A DNA stretch of 64,000 nt from PALSA-505 sp963762615 (lineage in GTDB: Bacteria; Actinomycetota; Actinomycetes; Streptosporangiales; Streptosporangiaceae). Location: assembly GCA_963762615.1 (NCBI GenBank), contig CAVXLG010000001.1, positions 1 to 64,000 of the forward strand, read 5' to 3'. Position numbers and translations under genes: made by a program. Below are positions 15,665 to 24,385 of the stretch, in pieces. How positions within the stretch are numbered: the stretch's first letter is position 1; each line of letters opens with the position of its first letter. Below the pieces are notes generated by a model that ran no database searches, was not told where the DNA came from, and saw only the letters and a list, made by a program, of their open reading frames with translations.

Positions 15665-17274
15665 CACGGATCACCCGCGCTGAGCGCATGGCGATGCCGC
15701 TCGCCCGTGACTCGATCCGTAAGATCGCCGAGGCGCTCGGCGGTTGCCTGCGCCCTGTCCAGTTGCGCTGCACCGACACCGTGACCGGCAAGTCTGAACA
15801 GGTGATGATTCCGTGCGGTGCCACCCTGGCTAGCATCTGCCCGCCGTGCGCGGAGCGGGCCAAGACGCTGCGCGCCGAGCAGTGCCGGGAAGGCTGGCAC
15901 CTCGAGGACGAACCGGTGACTGGGCCGCCCGCGCCAGATGAGACGCAGGAGTACTGGCTGACCCTGCGAGCCGAGGCGCAGCTCACCCGCGACCGCGCCC
16001 ACGCGGCAGGCGAAGACACGAGCGAGATGGACGAGCTACTCGCCGAGCTCGACACCGAAATCACCAAGGCGGGTATCCGCGGCACGGTCACGACGAGCGG
16101 TAAGGGCGGGACGGTGAAGGCACGCCGGTCACGGTCTACCCGGCGCCGCCACGACGCTCCCGACCTGCCCAAGCGCAAGATCGTCCCGCAGACCATCGGC
16201 AAGGCGTTCACGACCCCGGACGGCAAGTCCTACCGGCCGTCGATGTTCCTCACCCTCACCTGCGACAGCTACGGGAAAGTCAACGACGACGCCACCCCCG
16301 TTGACCCGAGCACGTACGACTACACCCGCGCGGCCCGGGACGCGCTGCACTTCTCCGCGCTGACCGACCGGTTCATCCAGAACCTGCGCCGCGTCCTCGG
16401 CTATGACGCGCAATACTTCGGCGCCGTCGAACCGCAAAAGCGGCTGGCGCCCCACCTGCACCTGGCCATCCGCGGCGCGATACCCCGGGCCGTGCTGCGG
16501 CAGGTGATCACCGCCACCTACCACCAAGTCTGGTGGCCCTCCACCGAGACCGTCCGGTACGACGAGGACGAGCTGCCGGTGTGGGACGAGGACCTCGGCA
16601 CCTACCTCGACCCGGCGACCGGGGAGGTCTTGCCGACCTGGGACCAGGCCCTAGACGCCATCGGCCCGCACGACGACCCGCTGCATGTGGCCCGGTTCGG
16701 GGCCAAGTTCGACGCCCAGGGCGTGCTGGCCGGGTCCAAGGACGCCGCCCGGTGCATCCGCTACCTGACCAAGTACCTCACCAAGCAGGTCGCCGACTGC
16801 CATCAGGCCGACACCGACCCCCAGCGCGGGCACATGCAACGGCTGGCCGACGCGCTGCGCTATGCGCCCTGCTCGCCGACCTGCGCGAACTGGCTGCGCT
16901 ACGGCATCCAGCCCAAGAGCCCCAAGGCTGGCCTTGTCCCGGGAGCGTGCAAGGGCAAAGCGCACCGCCCCGAGCACCTCGGCTACGCGGGCCGCCGAGT
17001 GCTGGTGTCCCGCAAGTGGTCGGGCAAGACCCTGGCGGACCACCGCGGCGACCGCAAGGCCTGGCTAGTCGAGACCCTCGGCCTGGAGACGCCCGACCCG
17101 GCCCAGTACACCTGGCACGTAGTCACCCCGTCCGACCCCGACCACCTGCCACCGGACAAGCGGCTGCTGCACATCGTCGCCGAACGGAACCGGTGGCAAG
17201 CGGCGCTTACCGAAGCCAAACGCAGAGCCGAAGAGCACGGCGGCAATCTTTCGGCAACCGGAAAGGTGGCGTGA
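15661..17274 (+). CDS. repSA: Rolling-circle replication initiator (RepSA type)
   Basis: 537 residues from ATG 15661. Features of RepSA-type initiators: a cysteine pair (SICPPCAER) in the N-terminal third, strand motif MFLTLTCDSYGK near 200, the HUH metal-binding motif APHLHLAIRG near 265, and the likely catalytic tyrosine region CIRYLTKYLTKQV near 365. Such enzymes nick one strand at the double-strand origin and stay covalently linked to the 5' end while the element replicates by rolling circle after excision. The gene is in the tightly overlapping operon before xis and int. Full length with all motifs, so probably active. Confidence 0.87.
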   Translation: MTRITRAERMAMPLARDSIRKIAEALGGCLRPVQLRCTDTVTGKSEQVMIPCGATLASICPPCAERAKTLRAEQCREGWHLEDEPVTGPPAPDETQEYWLTLRAEAQLTRDRAHAAGEDTSEMDELLAELDTEITKAGIRGTVTTSGKGGTVKARRSRSTRRRHDAPDLPKRKIVPQTIGKAFTTPDGKSYRPSMFLTLTCDSYGKVNDDATPVDPSTYDYTRAARDALHFSALTDRFIQNLRRVLGYDAQYFGAVEPQKRLAPHLHLAIRGAIPRAVLRQVITATYHQVWWPSTETVRYDEDELPVWDEDLGTYLDPATGEVLPTWDQALDAIGPHDDPLHVARFGAKFDAQGVLAGSKDAARCIRYLTKYLTKQVADCHQADTDPQRGHMQRLADALRYAPCSPTCANWLRYGIQPKSPKAGLVPGACKGKAHRPEHLGYAGRRVLVSRKWSGKTLADHRGDRKAWLVETLGLETPDPAQYTWHVVTPSDPDHLPPDKRLLHIVAERNRWQAALTEAKRRAEEHGGNLSATGKVA

Positions 17275-17480
17275 TCAGGATGGCAGCTACTCAAGGTCAT
17301 TTGACGAGGCTGCTCTACCGGGTCGGAGAGGCCGCCGAGGTGCTGAGCCTCAGCCGCGCGAAAGTCTACGAGCTGATCAACTCGGGCGCGCTGCGGTCAG
17401 TGCGGGTCGGCGGGGCGCGCCGGGTCACGGCGGAAGACCTGGCTGCCTTCGTCGCGTCACTGAATGACAAGGCTGCCTGA
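17271..17480 (+). CDS. xis: Excisionase (MerR-like HTH, Xis)
   Basis: 69 residues if it starts at GTG 17271, which overlaps the repSA stop (GTGA) and has GGAAAGG as ribosome binding site; ATG 17280 would give 66. A single helix-turn-helix of the excisionase/HTH_17 type: LYRVGEAAEVLSLSRAKVYE, LINSGALRSVRVGGARRV, AEDLAAFVASL. Xis bends attachment-site DNA and drives Int towards excision. Its stop overlaps the int start by one base, so both proteins would be made together. Confidence 0.85.
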   Translation: MIRMAATQGHLTRLLYRVGEAAEVLSLSRAKVYELINSGALRSVRVGGARRVTAEDLAAFVASLNDKAA

Positions 17481-18646
17481 TGCCCGCCCGTAAGCGTCGT
17501 CGTTCACGCGGCGAAGGCACCGTCTACCAGCGCAAGAGCGACGGCCTCTGGGTCGGGATGCTCGACCTCGGCGTCGTGGGCGGTAAGCGCCGCCGGAAGA
17601 CTGTCTACGCCCAGACAGAAGAGCAAGCCCGGGCCAAGTTGAGGAAGCTCCAAGACTCACAAGCCCGTGGGCTGTCCCTGCTCGCCCCGACGCACACGGT
17701 GGGACAGTGGCTGGATATCTGGCTTTCCGATGTCAAGGCGCACGACGGGACGCGCCCGGCGACGCTGGTCTTGTACCAGGGCCTGGCGGATCACTACATC
17801 AAGCCGGTCATCGGCCAGGTGCGGCTGGACAGGCTGACCCCCCGGCACGTGCAACACCTGATGGTCGAGACGCGGAACGCGCAGACATCACGGGGGCGTC
17901 CGCCCAGCGCCGCCACGCAGCGGCACGTCCACAAGCTGATCCGCAACGCTCTCGCCGATGCGCACCGCCTGGAGCTGGTCGCGCGGAATGTCGCGGCTCA
18001 GGTGAAAGCCCCGCCCATGGCGCGCCAGCGGCGTCCCGATCTGACCGTCGAGGATGCCGGGCGCCTGCTCACAATCATCAAGGGCGAAAGGCTTGAAGCC
18101 TTCTATGTCCTGGCGCTGACCACCGGACTGCGGCGCGGCGAGCTGCTCGGCCTGCGCTGGGATGACGTTGACCTGGTTTCCCGGCAACTGCACGTTCGGC
18201 GGGCGCTGCAACGTGTCGGCGGCAAGCTCCGGTTCGTTGAGCCGAAGACCAGCACATCCCTGCGGGTGGTCGTCATCCCGAAGCTGGCCGTCCGCTCCCT
18301 CGCCAAGCACAGGGCACGTCAGGACGCGGAACGACTCTCGCTCGGGGAGGCCTGGAGAGATCACGGGCTGGTGTTCGCCTCATCGGTAGGCACGCCGGTT
18401 GAACCGCGCAACATCAACCGCCGATGGGACGAGCTGCGCGAGCGAGCCGACCTGGACGGGCTGCGGCTGCATGATCTTCGGCACGGTTGCGCCACCTTCA
18501 TGCTGGCCGCAGGAGTCCCGGCGAGGACAATCATGGAAGTGCTCGGGCACTCGGAGATCAGCGTGACCATGAACACCTACACTCACGTGCTCGCGCAGCT
18601 GCGCCAGGACGCCGCCGACGCGATCGACAAGGTCCTCGGGACCTGA
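17480..18646 (+). CDS. int: AICE tyrosine recombinase (integrase)
   Basis: 388 residues from ATG 17480, in a TGATG overlap with xis. Domains in order: an N-terminal arm-binding, AP2-like region (RGEGTVYQRKSDGLWVGMLD), a core-binding SAM-like domain (THTVGQWLDIWLSDVKAHDG) and the catalytic domain from about 190. Catalytic residues are present: Arg in LTTGLRRGELLGLRW, Lys after the beta-hairpin, His-x-x-Arg in LHDLRHGCATF, His in EVLGHSEIS and the nucleophile Tyr in MNTYTHV. The tRNA-Arg attachment site lies 69 bases downstream, with 12-bp-period arm repeats between. Intact; it should integrate the element at tRNA-Arg and, with Xis, excise it. Confidence 0.92.
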   Translation: MPARKRRRSRGEGTVYQRKSDGLWVGMLDLGVVGGKRRRKTVYAQTEEQARAKLRKLQDSQARGLSLLAPTHTVGQWLDIWLSDVKAHDGTRPATLVLYQGLADHYIKPVIGQVRLDRLTPRHVQHLMVETRNAQTSRGRPPSAATQRHVHKLIRNALADAHRLELVARNVAAQVKAPPMARQRRPDLTVEDAGRLLTIIKGERLEAFYVLALTTGLRRGELLGLRWDDVDLVSRQLHVRRALQRVGGKLRFVEPKTSTSLRVVVIPKLAVRSLAKHRARQDAERLSLGEAWRDHGLVFASSVGTPVEPRNINRRWDELRERADLDGLRLHDLRHGCATFMLAAGVPARTIMEVLGHSEISVTMNTYTHVLAQLRQDAADAIDKVLGT

Positions 18647-18658
18647 ATTGCGTCCGTA

Positions 18659-18679
18659 GGCAGCAGTGTTGGCAGCAGT
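18659..18679 (+). repeat. Direct repeat pair behind int, probable arm-type sites
   Basis: GGCAGCAGT at 18659-18667 and 18671-18679, period 12 bp, lies between the int stop and the tRNA-Arg attachment core. Position fits integrase arm-binding sites. The same period and core recur at 6288-6310 and 9472-9492. Confidence 0.55.
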
Positions 18680-18717
18680 AGAGACTCTTGCCGGGGTGGG
18701 AGAGGCCTGTGACCTGG

Positions 18718-18790
18718 CGCGCTCGGAGGGATTCGAACCCCCAGCCTTCTGATCCGTAGTCAGATGCTCTATCCGTTGAGCTACGAGCGC
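18718..18790 (-). tRNA. tRNA-Arg(ACG)
   Basis: The minus strand folds into a full cloverleaf: acceptor GCGCTCG/CGAGCGC, D arm with AGCTCAACGGATAGAGC, anticodon stem TCTGA/TCAGA with loop CTACGGA (anticodon ACG), T arm GGGGG/CCCTC-type with TTCGAAT, discriminator G. CCA is encoded (18717-18715). The 3' half is probably supplied by the integrated AICE, whose integrase gene lies just beyond. Confidence 0.93.
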
Positions 18791-19003
18791 CTGTCTTCAG
18801 TTGTGACCTGCGGCACGCAGGACATCCGCTTCCGCGGACACGTTCGCGTTGGTCGGCTGTCCGTGATTCGGCCCGCGAGCGTGCCCGATCTCGCAGACAA
18901 GGATAGGGCACTCCGTCCGCTCTGCGCACGACGTGCGCTTCCCGGACGATGGCAGCCAGGTCCCGGCGGATCCTGCGCCTCCGCGACCGGATGCTCGGAC
19001 AGG

Positions 19004-19585
19004 CTAGCCCGGCGTGCCGGACCATGTCGGCGGGACACCTGGCGGGAGAGGTACGGCGAAGGCGTTCAGCAGGAACGACACGAGGGTGTAGTACCCGCAG
19101 AGCGACACCAGCTCGACCACGCCGGTATCCCCGAGGAGCTGCTGGGCGGCGGCATACGCATCCTGGTCAACCCGGCCCGTCTCGGTGAGCTGGCGGGCGA
19201 TCGTGTAGACGGTCCGCTCGTCGTCGAGCTCGAAGGCCGGCTCCTCGCCCCGGCCGATGGCATCGACGACCGCGTCGGCTACGCCGTGCCTGCGGGCCAT
19301 GCGGGCGTGCGCCCACCATTCGAATTCGGCCTTCCAGCGGGCGCCCACGGTGATGATGGCGACCTCGGTCAGGCGGCGCTCGATGGAGGTCTCGAACCGC
19401 AGCACCCTGCCGAGCGAGGTGAGATGCCGGCCCACGTCCGGCGCGTGCACGAAGGCGTTGAAGGGCCCGACCAGGCCGCCTTGCTCGTTGACCAGCGTTG
19501 CGCCCCGCGAGCCGACAACGCTGTCCCAGACTTCCTGGCCATCGGGGCCCAGGTCGTCGCGGCGGAGATAAGGAAGACGATTCAC
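19004..19585 (-). CDS. Carboxymuconolactone decarboxylase-family protein
   Basis: 193 residues, ATG at 19585. The fold signature of the CMD/AhpD family is visible: PFNAFVHAPDVGRHLTSLGR, RFETSIERRLTEVAIITVGA and FEWWAHARMARRHGV. The usual AhpD redox CxxC is absent (WWAH at the position), so it is not a thioredoxin-like peroxidase partner; decarboxylase-type or lactone-related activity is more likely, substrate unknown. It stands alone between the tRNA-Arg and a rightward regulatory set. Confidence 0.8.
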   Translation of the reverse strand: MNRLPYLRRDDLGPDGQEVWDSVVGSRGATLVNEQGGLVGPFNAFVHAPDVGRHLTSLGRVLRFETSIERRLTEVAIITVGARWKAEFEWWAHARMARRHGVADAVVDAIGRGEEPAFELDDERTVYTIARQLTETGRVDQDAYAAAQQLLGDTGVVELVSLCGYYTLVSFLLNAFAVPLPPGVPPTWSGTPG

Positions 19586-19752
19586 GGCAAGACAATAGTG
19601 CGGCCGGACGTTCTTTCAAGAATCTTCCGGCGTGATGTCGATCTGGAGCAGCACCGTTCGACGCCTGGGCAAGAGCGGCTGGTGAAGATCACCGGCCCGG
19701 ACGATCCGGCCGCCGCAACGGCGTCCGGTGACCAGCAGAAGGGAACGAGATC

Positions 19753-20088
19753 ATGCGATACCTCGGATACACCCTGGGCGACCCCTCAACGCCGATTCCG
19801 CCGCCGAGCCCTGAGCTCATGGACGAGATGGGCAAGTTCGTCGAGGAGGCGACCAAGGCGGGAGTCCTGGTCGCCACCGGCGGCCTTGGTCCTGTCGAGG
19901 AGGCCATCAAGGTGACGCTCGCTGACGGGAAGTTCACCGTGCTCGACGGGCCCTTTACCGAGGCCAAGGAGCTGATCGGCGGGTGGGCGCTGATGGAGAC
20001 CCGCGACCGGGACGAGGCCATCGAGTGGACGAAGCGGTTCCTCAGCATCGTGGGCGAGGGCGAGAGCACGATCCGGCCGGTCTACTGA
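19753..20088 (+). CDS. YciI/DGPF-domain protein, partner of ECF42 sigma factor
   Basis: 111 residues from ATG 19753. The YCII-related fold carries the signature LDGPFTEAKELIGGWAL (DGPFTE) that names the DGPF family. DGPF proteins are nearly always encoded next to ECF42-group sigma factors, and one follows here at 20254. The role is unproved; a ligand-binding or enzymatic function related to the sigma factor's signal is assumed. The C-terminus (RDRDEAIEWTKRFLSIVGEG) is complete. Confidence 0.85.
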   Translation: MRYLGYTLGDPSTPIPPPSPELMDEMGKFVEEATKAGVLVATGGLGPVEEAIKVTLADGKFTVLDGPFTEAKELIGGWALMETRDRDEAIEWTKRFLSIVGEGESTIRPVY

Positions 20089-20253
20089 CCGCGACCAGAA
20101 CGGTGCCCGGCGCGCTGTCCCGCGATGCGCACCAGGAGCGGCAGGACGTAGCCGGGTGGTGCTGGAGCCGCGGATCCAGCACCACCCCGGCGGCCGTGCC
20201 GCTGGCATAACCAGCTTGCTCCGGTCGGCCGCCGGATGGTGTCATCGGTAGTC

Positions 20254-21540
20254 GTGACGGCTTCGGAGACACACGCTGCGATCGAGGCTGTCATCAGGAT
20301 GGAATCAGCACGGCTCATCGCCGGTCTCGCCCGGTACACCGGTGACGTCGGGCTGGCGGAGGAACTCGCTCAGGACGCGGTGGTCGCTGCCCTGGAGCAG
20401 TGGCCGGAATCCGGGGTTCCCCGCAACTCCGGTGCCTGGCTGATGACCGTAGCCAAGCGCCGCGCCGTCAACCTGTTCCGCCGGAACCGGGAACTGCATC
20501 ACAAGTACGCCCAGATCGGCCGGGCACTCGAGGCTGAGGGAAGCAGCGTCACCCCCGGCTTCGACGATGCCTTCTGCGACAACATCGACGACGACCTGCT
20601 GCGGCTGATATTCACCGCCTGCCATCCGGTCCTTCCGGTGCAGGCGAGGGTCACGCTGACCCTGCGGCTGGTGGGCGGCCTGACCACCGCCGAGATAGCA
20701 CGCGCCTACCTTGCGCCGGAGCCGACGATCGCGCAGCGGATCGTCCGGGCCAAGAAGACCCTGGCCCGCGCGCGGGTGCCGTTCGAAGTGCCGTCCAGCG
20801 AGGAGCGGCCGGCCCGCCTTTCCTCGGTGCTGGAAGTCATTTACCTCATCTTCAACGAGGGATACTCAGCCACCGCCGGCGATGACTGGATGCGCCCGGC
20901 GCTGTGCGAGGACGCGGTGCGCCTCGGCCGTATCCTCGCCCAGCTCACCCCCGAGGAGCCAGAGGTGCACGGGCTGGCGGCGCTGATGGAGATTCAGGCG
21001 TCCCGGGTCCGCGCGCGCACCGGGCCCTCGGGAGAGCCGATCCTGCTGCTGGACCAGGACCGGCGCCGGTGGGACCGGCTGCTGATCAACCGCGGGCTGG
21101 CGGCCCTGGCCCGCGCGGAGCAGCTCGGCGGGGCCCGCGGCCGCTACGCGCTGCAGGCAGCCATCGCCGCGTGCCATGCTCGCGCGTTCCGCCCGGAAGA
21201 CACCGACTGGGCCCGCATCACCAGCCTGTACGCCGTCCTGGCCGAGGTGATGCCGTCTCCGGTGATCGAGCTGAACCGCGCGGTGGCGGTGTCGATGGCA
21301 TACGGGCCGCAGGCCGGCCTCGACCTGCTGGACAAGCTCGCCGCCGAGCCGTCGCTGCAGGGCTATCACCTGCTGCCCAGCGTGCGCGGGGATCTCCTGA
21401 TGAAGCTGGGCCGCCCGCAGGAAGCCCAGGCCGAATTCGGCCGCGCGGCCGCGCTGACCCGCAACGCGCCGGAGCGGGAGCTATCGGCGCAGCGGGCCCG
21501 GATGGCGGCAGCCCAGGCCGAACGGCAGCGGTCACCATGA
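20254..21540 (+). CDS. ECF42-type RNA polymerase sigma factor with C-terminal extension
   Basis: 428 residues from GTG 20254 (VTASETHAAIEAVIRMESAR); an ATG at 20236 is possible. Sigma-2 (ARYTGDVGLAEELAQDAVVA, ALEQWPESGVPRNSGAWLMT) and sigma-4 (LTLRLVGGLTTAEIARAYL, EPTIAQRIVRAKKTLARARV) regions are followed by a 200-residue C-terminal domain (DUF6596-like, with VIYLIFNEGYSAT and INRGLAALARAEQLGGARG). This long form and the DGPF gene next door define the ECF42 group, which works without a classical anti-sigma factor; the C-terminal domain is thought to regulate activity. Its stop overlaps the next start (ATGA). Confidence 0.87.
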   Translation: MTASETHAAIEAVIRMESARLIAGLARYTGDVGLAEELAQDAVVAALEQWPESGVPRNSGAWLMTVAKRRAVNLFRRNRELHHKYAQIGRALEAEGSSVTPGFDDAFCDNIDDDLLRLIFTACHPVLPVQARVTLTLRLVGGLTTAEIARAYLAPEPTIAQRIVRAKKTLARARVPFEVPSSEERPARLSSVLEVIYLIFNEGYSATAGDDWMRPALCEDAVRLGRILAQLTPEEPEVHGLAALMEIQASRVRARTGPSGEPILLLDQDRRRWDRLLINRGLAALARAEQLGGARGRYALQAAIAACHARAFRPEDTDWARITSLYAVLAEVMPSPVIELNRAVAVSMAYGPQAGLDLLDKLAAEPSLQGYHLLPSVRGDLLMKLGRPQEAQAEFGRAAALTRNAPERELSAQRARMAAAQAERQRSP

Positions 21541-22034
21541 CCGGCCGGATGCGGATCGTCCCGATGACCCCGGCCTATGCCAGCGACATCGTCACGTGGC
21601 GCTATGAGGCGCCGTATGACTGCTACGACATGACGGCCGCCAGCGCGGCCTTCCTCAGCGACCCGGCCAGCGGCTTCTTCGCGCTCACCGACGCGACCGG
21701 GCTTATCGGCTTCCGGTCTTTCGGCCCTGACGGCCAGGTGCCGGGCGGCAGGTATGACCATTCCGCGCTCGATACGGGCGGCGGCCTGCACCCCGGCCTC
21801 ACCGGCAAGGGACTGGGCCGGGAGGCCGTACGCACCGGGCTGGACTTCGGGCGGCAGCGGTTCGCCCCGCGGGCGGTCCGGGTCACGATCGCCACCTTCA
21901 ACGTCCGGGCGCAGCGGGTGGTCCGATCGCTCGGCTTCTGCAACGCCGGCAGCTTCCGCGCTTTGGCCGACGGCCGGAGCTACGAGATGCTGATCCGGTG
22001 CGAGCCAGCCCGGCATGACAGACCCGTGGAGTGA
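21537..22034 (+). CDS. GNAT-family N-acetyltransferase
   Basis: 165 residues; ATG 21537 overlaps the sigma factor stop by four bases. GNAT fold: MRIVPMTPAYASDIVTWRY, a strand with GFFALTDATGLIGFRSFG, then the acetyl-CoA loop HPGLTGKGLGREAVRTGLDF and VTIATFNVRAQRVVRSLGF. This resembles RimJ/RimL-like enzymes that acetylate small amines or protein N-termini. Substrate unknown; coupling to the ECF42 gene may be only positional. Confidence 0.82.
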   Translation: MTGRMRIVPMTPAYASDIVTWRYEAPYDCYDMTAASAAFLSDPASGFFALTDATGLIGFRSFGPDGQVPGGRYDHSALDTGGGLHPGLTGKGLGREAVRTGLDFGRQRFAPRAVRVTIATFNVRAQRVVRSLGFCNAGSFRALADGRSYEMLIRCEPARHDRPVE

Positions 22035-22037
22035 TGC

Positions 22038-22493
22038 ATGGCTACCCGAACCCTGCTCTGGCGTGGGCTCGATGCGCCCAGGATGGAGATCGTGCACGTC
22101 GAGAGCCTGGACCGGGCGCACGGTACGCAGATCGGCGTCAGCTACGAACTGCGCTGGCGGCTGGACGGCCAGGTACTCGACCTTGAGGTGGCCGGCCGCC
22201 CCGGCGTCAGCGTCGAGCTGGGTGACGCGGACTTCTTCGACCTCCATCATTCGGCGTTCTTCAACTCGCTTCCGGTCGCCCGCGACCGGCTCCTGGAGCC
22301 GGGTCCCGCCCGCGAGTACACGATGCGCTTCGTCCGCGTGCCCGAGCTGACCGCCGAACGCGCGTGGCAGCGCTACGAGCCGGTGGGCAACCGGACGGTG
22401 CGCTACCGTTCGGCTGGATTCGAGGCCGACATCAGCTTCGACGACGACGGCTTCGTGACGCTCTACCAGGACTACCTCGAGCGGGTCGGGTGA
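22038..22493 (+). CDS. Putative glycolipid-binding domain protein
   Basis: 151 residues from ATG 22038, three bases after the acetyltransferase stop. The N-terminal pattern LLWRGLDAPRMEIVHVESLD, QIGVSYELRWRLDGQV and the C-terminal YRSAGFEADISFDDDGFVT followed by YQDYLERVG match the glycolipid-binding family PF06475 as I recall it; most members are slightly longer. All-beta, no signal peptide. The biological role of this family is unclear. Confidence 0.65.
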   Translation: MATRTLLWRGLDAPRMEIVHVESLDRAHGTQIGVSYELRWRLDGQVLDLEVAGRPGVSVELGDADFFDLHHSAFFNSLPVARDRLLEPGPAREYTMRFVRVPELTAERAWQRYEPVGNRTVRYRSAGFEADISFDDDGFVTLYQDYLERVG

Positions 22494-22497
22494 CAGC

Positions 22498-23238
22498 ATG
22501 CTGATCAAGGCCTGCCTGAACGGCGGCACCAGCCGCCGGCAGCACCCGGCGGTGCCGCGCACGCCCGAAGAGCTTGCCGCCGATGCACGAGACGCGGTGC
22601 GCGCCGGCGCGGGAGCCATCCATGTGCACCCGCGAGATGCCTCCGGTGACGAGACCCTGGAAGCGGACGCGGTTCTCGCCGCCGTCCGGGCTGTGCGGGC
22701 CGCGGTCGACGTTCCCGTCGGGGTGACGACCGGGATCTGGGCGGTTGGCGGTGACCCGGCGCGCAGGCTGGAGCTCGTGTCCGGCTGGACCGGGGACAAC
22801 CGGCCCGACTTCGCCTCGGTCAACCTCTCCGAGCCGGGCGCCGGCCCGCTGGCCGCGGCCCTGGGCGGGCTCGGCATCGCAGTCGAAGCCGGGGTCTGGA
22901 CGGCCGAAGACGCCGAACGGCTGGCCGCCAGCGACTTCGGGCGGGACGTGATCCGGATCCTGATCGAGCCGCGGGACGACTCACCCGGTGCGGCGGTCGG
23001 CACCGCGGCGCAGGCGGAGGAGGTACTCGGCCGGCACGGCCTGCGGGCGCCGCGCGTCCATCATGGCTACGGGATCGCGACCTGGGACGTGATCCGGGCC
23101 GCTCTGCGGCTCGGCCGGGACATCAGGGTCGGCCTCGAGGACACCACCGTGCTGCCCGACGGCAGCACTGCCGCGGGCAATGGCGAGCTGGTCGCCGCCG
23201 CCGCCCGGCTCGCAGCCACGGAGGGACGCCGGGTCTGA
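22498..23238 (+). CDS. BKACE-family (3-keto-5-aminohexanoate cleavage) enzyme
   Basis: 246 residues from ATG 22498. It is a TIM-barrel beta-keto acid cleavage enzyme: the opening LIKACLNGGTSRRQHPAVPR, the metal-site phrase GAGAIHVHPRDASG (His-x-His), PVGVTTGIWAVGG and the closing HHGYGIATWDVIRAALRL with DIRVGLEDTTVLPDG. BKACE enzymes condense a beta-keto acid with acetyl-CoA to give acetoacetate and a CoA ester; substrate specificity varies and cannot be read here. Slightly shorter than classic Kce (about 270-300) but complete. It closes a rightward run of four closely spaced genes. Confidence 0.85.
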   Translation: MLIKACLNGGTSRRQHPAVPRTPEELAADARDAVRAGAGAIHVHPRDASGDETLEADAVLAAVRAVRAAVDVPVGVTTGIWAVGGDPARRLELVSGWTGDNRPDFASVNLSEPGAGPLAAALGGLGIAVEAGVWTAEDAERLAASDFGRDVIRILIEPRDDSPGAAVGTAAQAEEVLGRHGLRAPRVHHGYGIATWDVIRAALRLGRDIRVGLEDTTVLPDGSTAAGNGELVAAAARLAATEGRRV

Positions 23239-23401
23239 CGCCCTGGCCAGGACGATCCGGCCAGATGCCCGGCAGGTAATAGGCGCACCCCGCCCGGAGC
23301 GGGAAGCGCGCCCGCGGACGTCCGCAGGGTCTCGTTCGGGCCCGAATGCGATCCTCGCGGGCTGTCGCCTCGGCGGCGGGTCACCTGCGCGGAATCCTCA
23401 C

Positions 23402-24385
23402 TCAGCGGGCGGTGGGGGCGATGTTGTGGTTGAGGTGAAAGACGTTGTCCGGGTCGTGGGTGTCCTTGACCGCGGTCAGCCGCGCGCGCTTGGCCTCGGA
23501 GTAAGCGCGGCGTACCCCGTCGCTCTCTCGTCGCTCAGCGCGTTGACGTAGGCGCCCACGGCGAACGGGTCGAGCTTGGCGGCGACTTGCCGCGCTGCTC
23601 CCATCCGCGGGCTGTCCTCGCCGGGATCGCTCCACGTCGCGTCGGCGACGTACTCAAAGCGCGTTCGGCGATGGCTGAACGCCGTTGCGTCGTCGTCAAC
23701 GTCGGCGATTGCGCCGCCGTAAGCCTGGAGGCTGACGCCCGGCAGGGTGGCGTCCGCCGGGTCACGGTCCACGATGGCCCCGATCGCGCCGTCGGACAGC
23801 TCGGGGAGGTAATGGCCCTTCCAGTAGCGCCGGTACGCATGGCCCTCGATGCTGTCGTCGCGGGTCTGGAGTTCGGTGTAGGAGAGCTCGCGCGCGACCT
23901 CGCCGTCCGGCACGCCGATGCGGCGCAGTGCCGGCAGCACCGCGCGGCCGGCCTGCGGGTCGCCCACCCACACGTATCCGAGGGTGACGGTGCCGGCGGA
24001 GACCTCGGCGGTCAGCGTGGCGTGGCCCGGTCCAGCGCGCCGAGCATCGCGCCGCCCTGCACCCGGGCGCGTCGGGTAACCGGATCGACGGTGACGCGGC
24101 CGAGCATGGTGAGGTCGATCATGAGCCCGTCGTGCGGGACAGCGTGGCCGACGATGTTGTGGCCGCCGCACCGGACACCGATCTCCAGGTCGCACTCACG
24201 GGCGGTGCGTACCGCGGTGACGACGTCCTGGACCGAGGCGCACCGGACAATCAGCTTCGGGCGGTGGTCGATCATCGCGTTCCAGACCGACCGCGCGGAG
24301 TCGTACCCGCGGGTGCCGGGAGCCAGGACCTGACCGTCGAAGTGCGCCTTGACCCGATCCTGCGCGAGTGCGCACGGCCTGGAAG
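23402..24385 (-). pseudogene. FAD-linked (BBE-type) oxidoreductase, internally deleted and frameshifted
   Basis: Minus-strand pieces form a berberine bridge enzyme-like FAD oxidoreductase. The N-terminal part (HFDGQVLAPGTRGYDSARSV, LEIGVRCGGHNIVGHAV with the FAD-linking His) runs to GALDRAT at about 24030. It then jumps to LTAEVSAGTVTLGYVW in another frame, so about 130 residues of the FAD-binding domain are missing. A further shift near 23500 precedes the C-terminal BBE end (VKDTHDPDNVFHLNHNI). The missing glycine-rich FAD segment means no functional enzyme even if the shifts were sequence errors. Confidence 0.78.

Larger units (their letters stand above)
11302..18759. mobile_element. pSAM2-type actinomycete integrative and conjugative element (AICE)
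   Basis: Gene order and content are those of an AICE. On the left are a leftward regulatory pair (HAD hydrolase, GntR repressor). On the right is a rightward block: Pra, two small proteins, FtsK-like Tra, zinc-ribbon peptide, RepSA, Xis and Int. Nearly all rightward genes overlap by 1-4 bases. Int ends 69 bases before a tRNA-Arg(ACG), whose 3' half is the expected attachment core. The left boundary given is only the last recognised element gene: the matching tRNA direct repeat was not found, so the real left end may lie further left and include the 5.6-11 kb cargo. Replication would be rolling-circle after excision and transfer as double-stranded DNA via Tra. All core functions look intact. 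Confidence 0.85.

Noticed and set aside
23402..24385. Functional FAD oxidoreductase with sequence errors only
   Set aside because: Beyond the frame changes, about 130 residues of the FAD-binding domain are missing, which base errors cannot explain.
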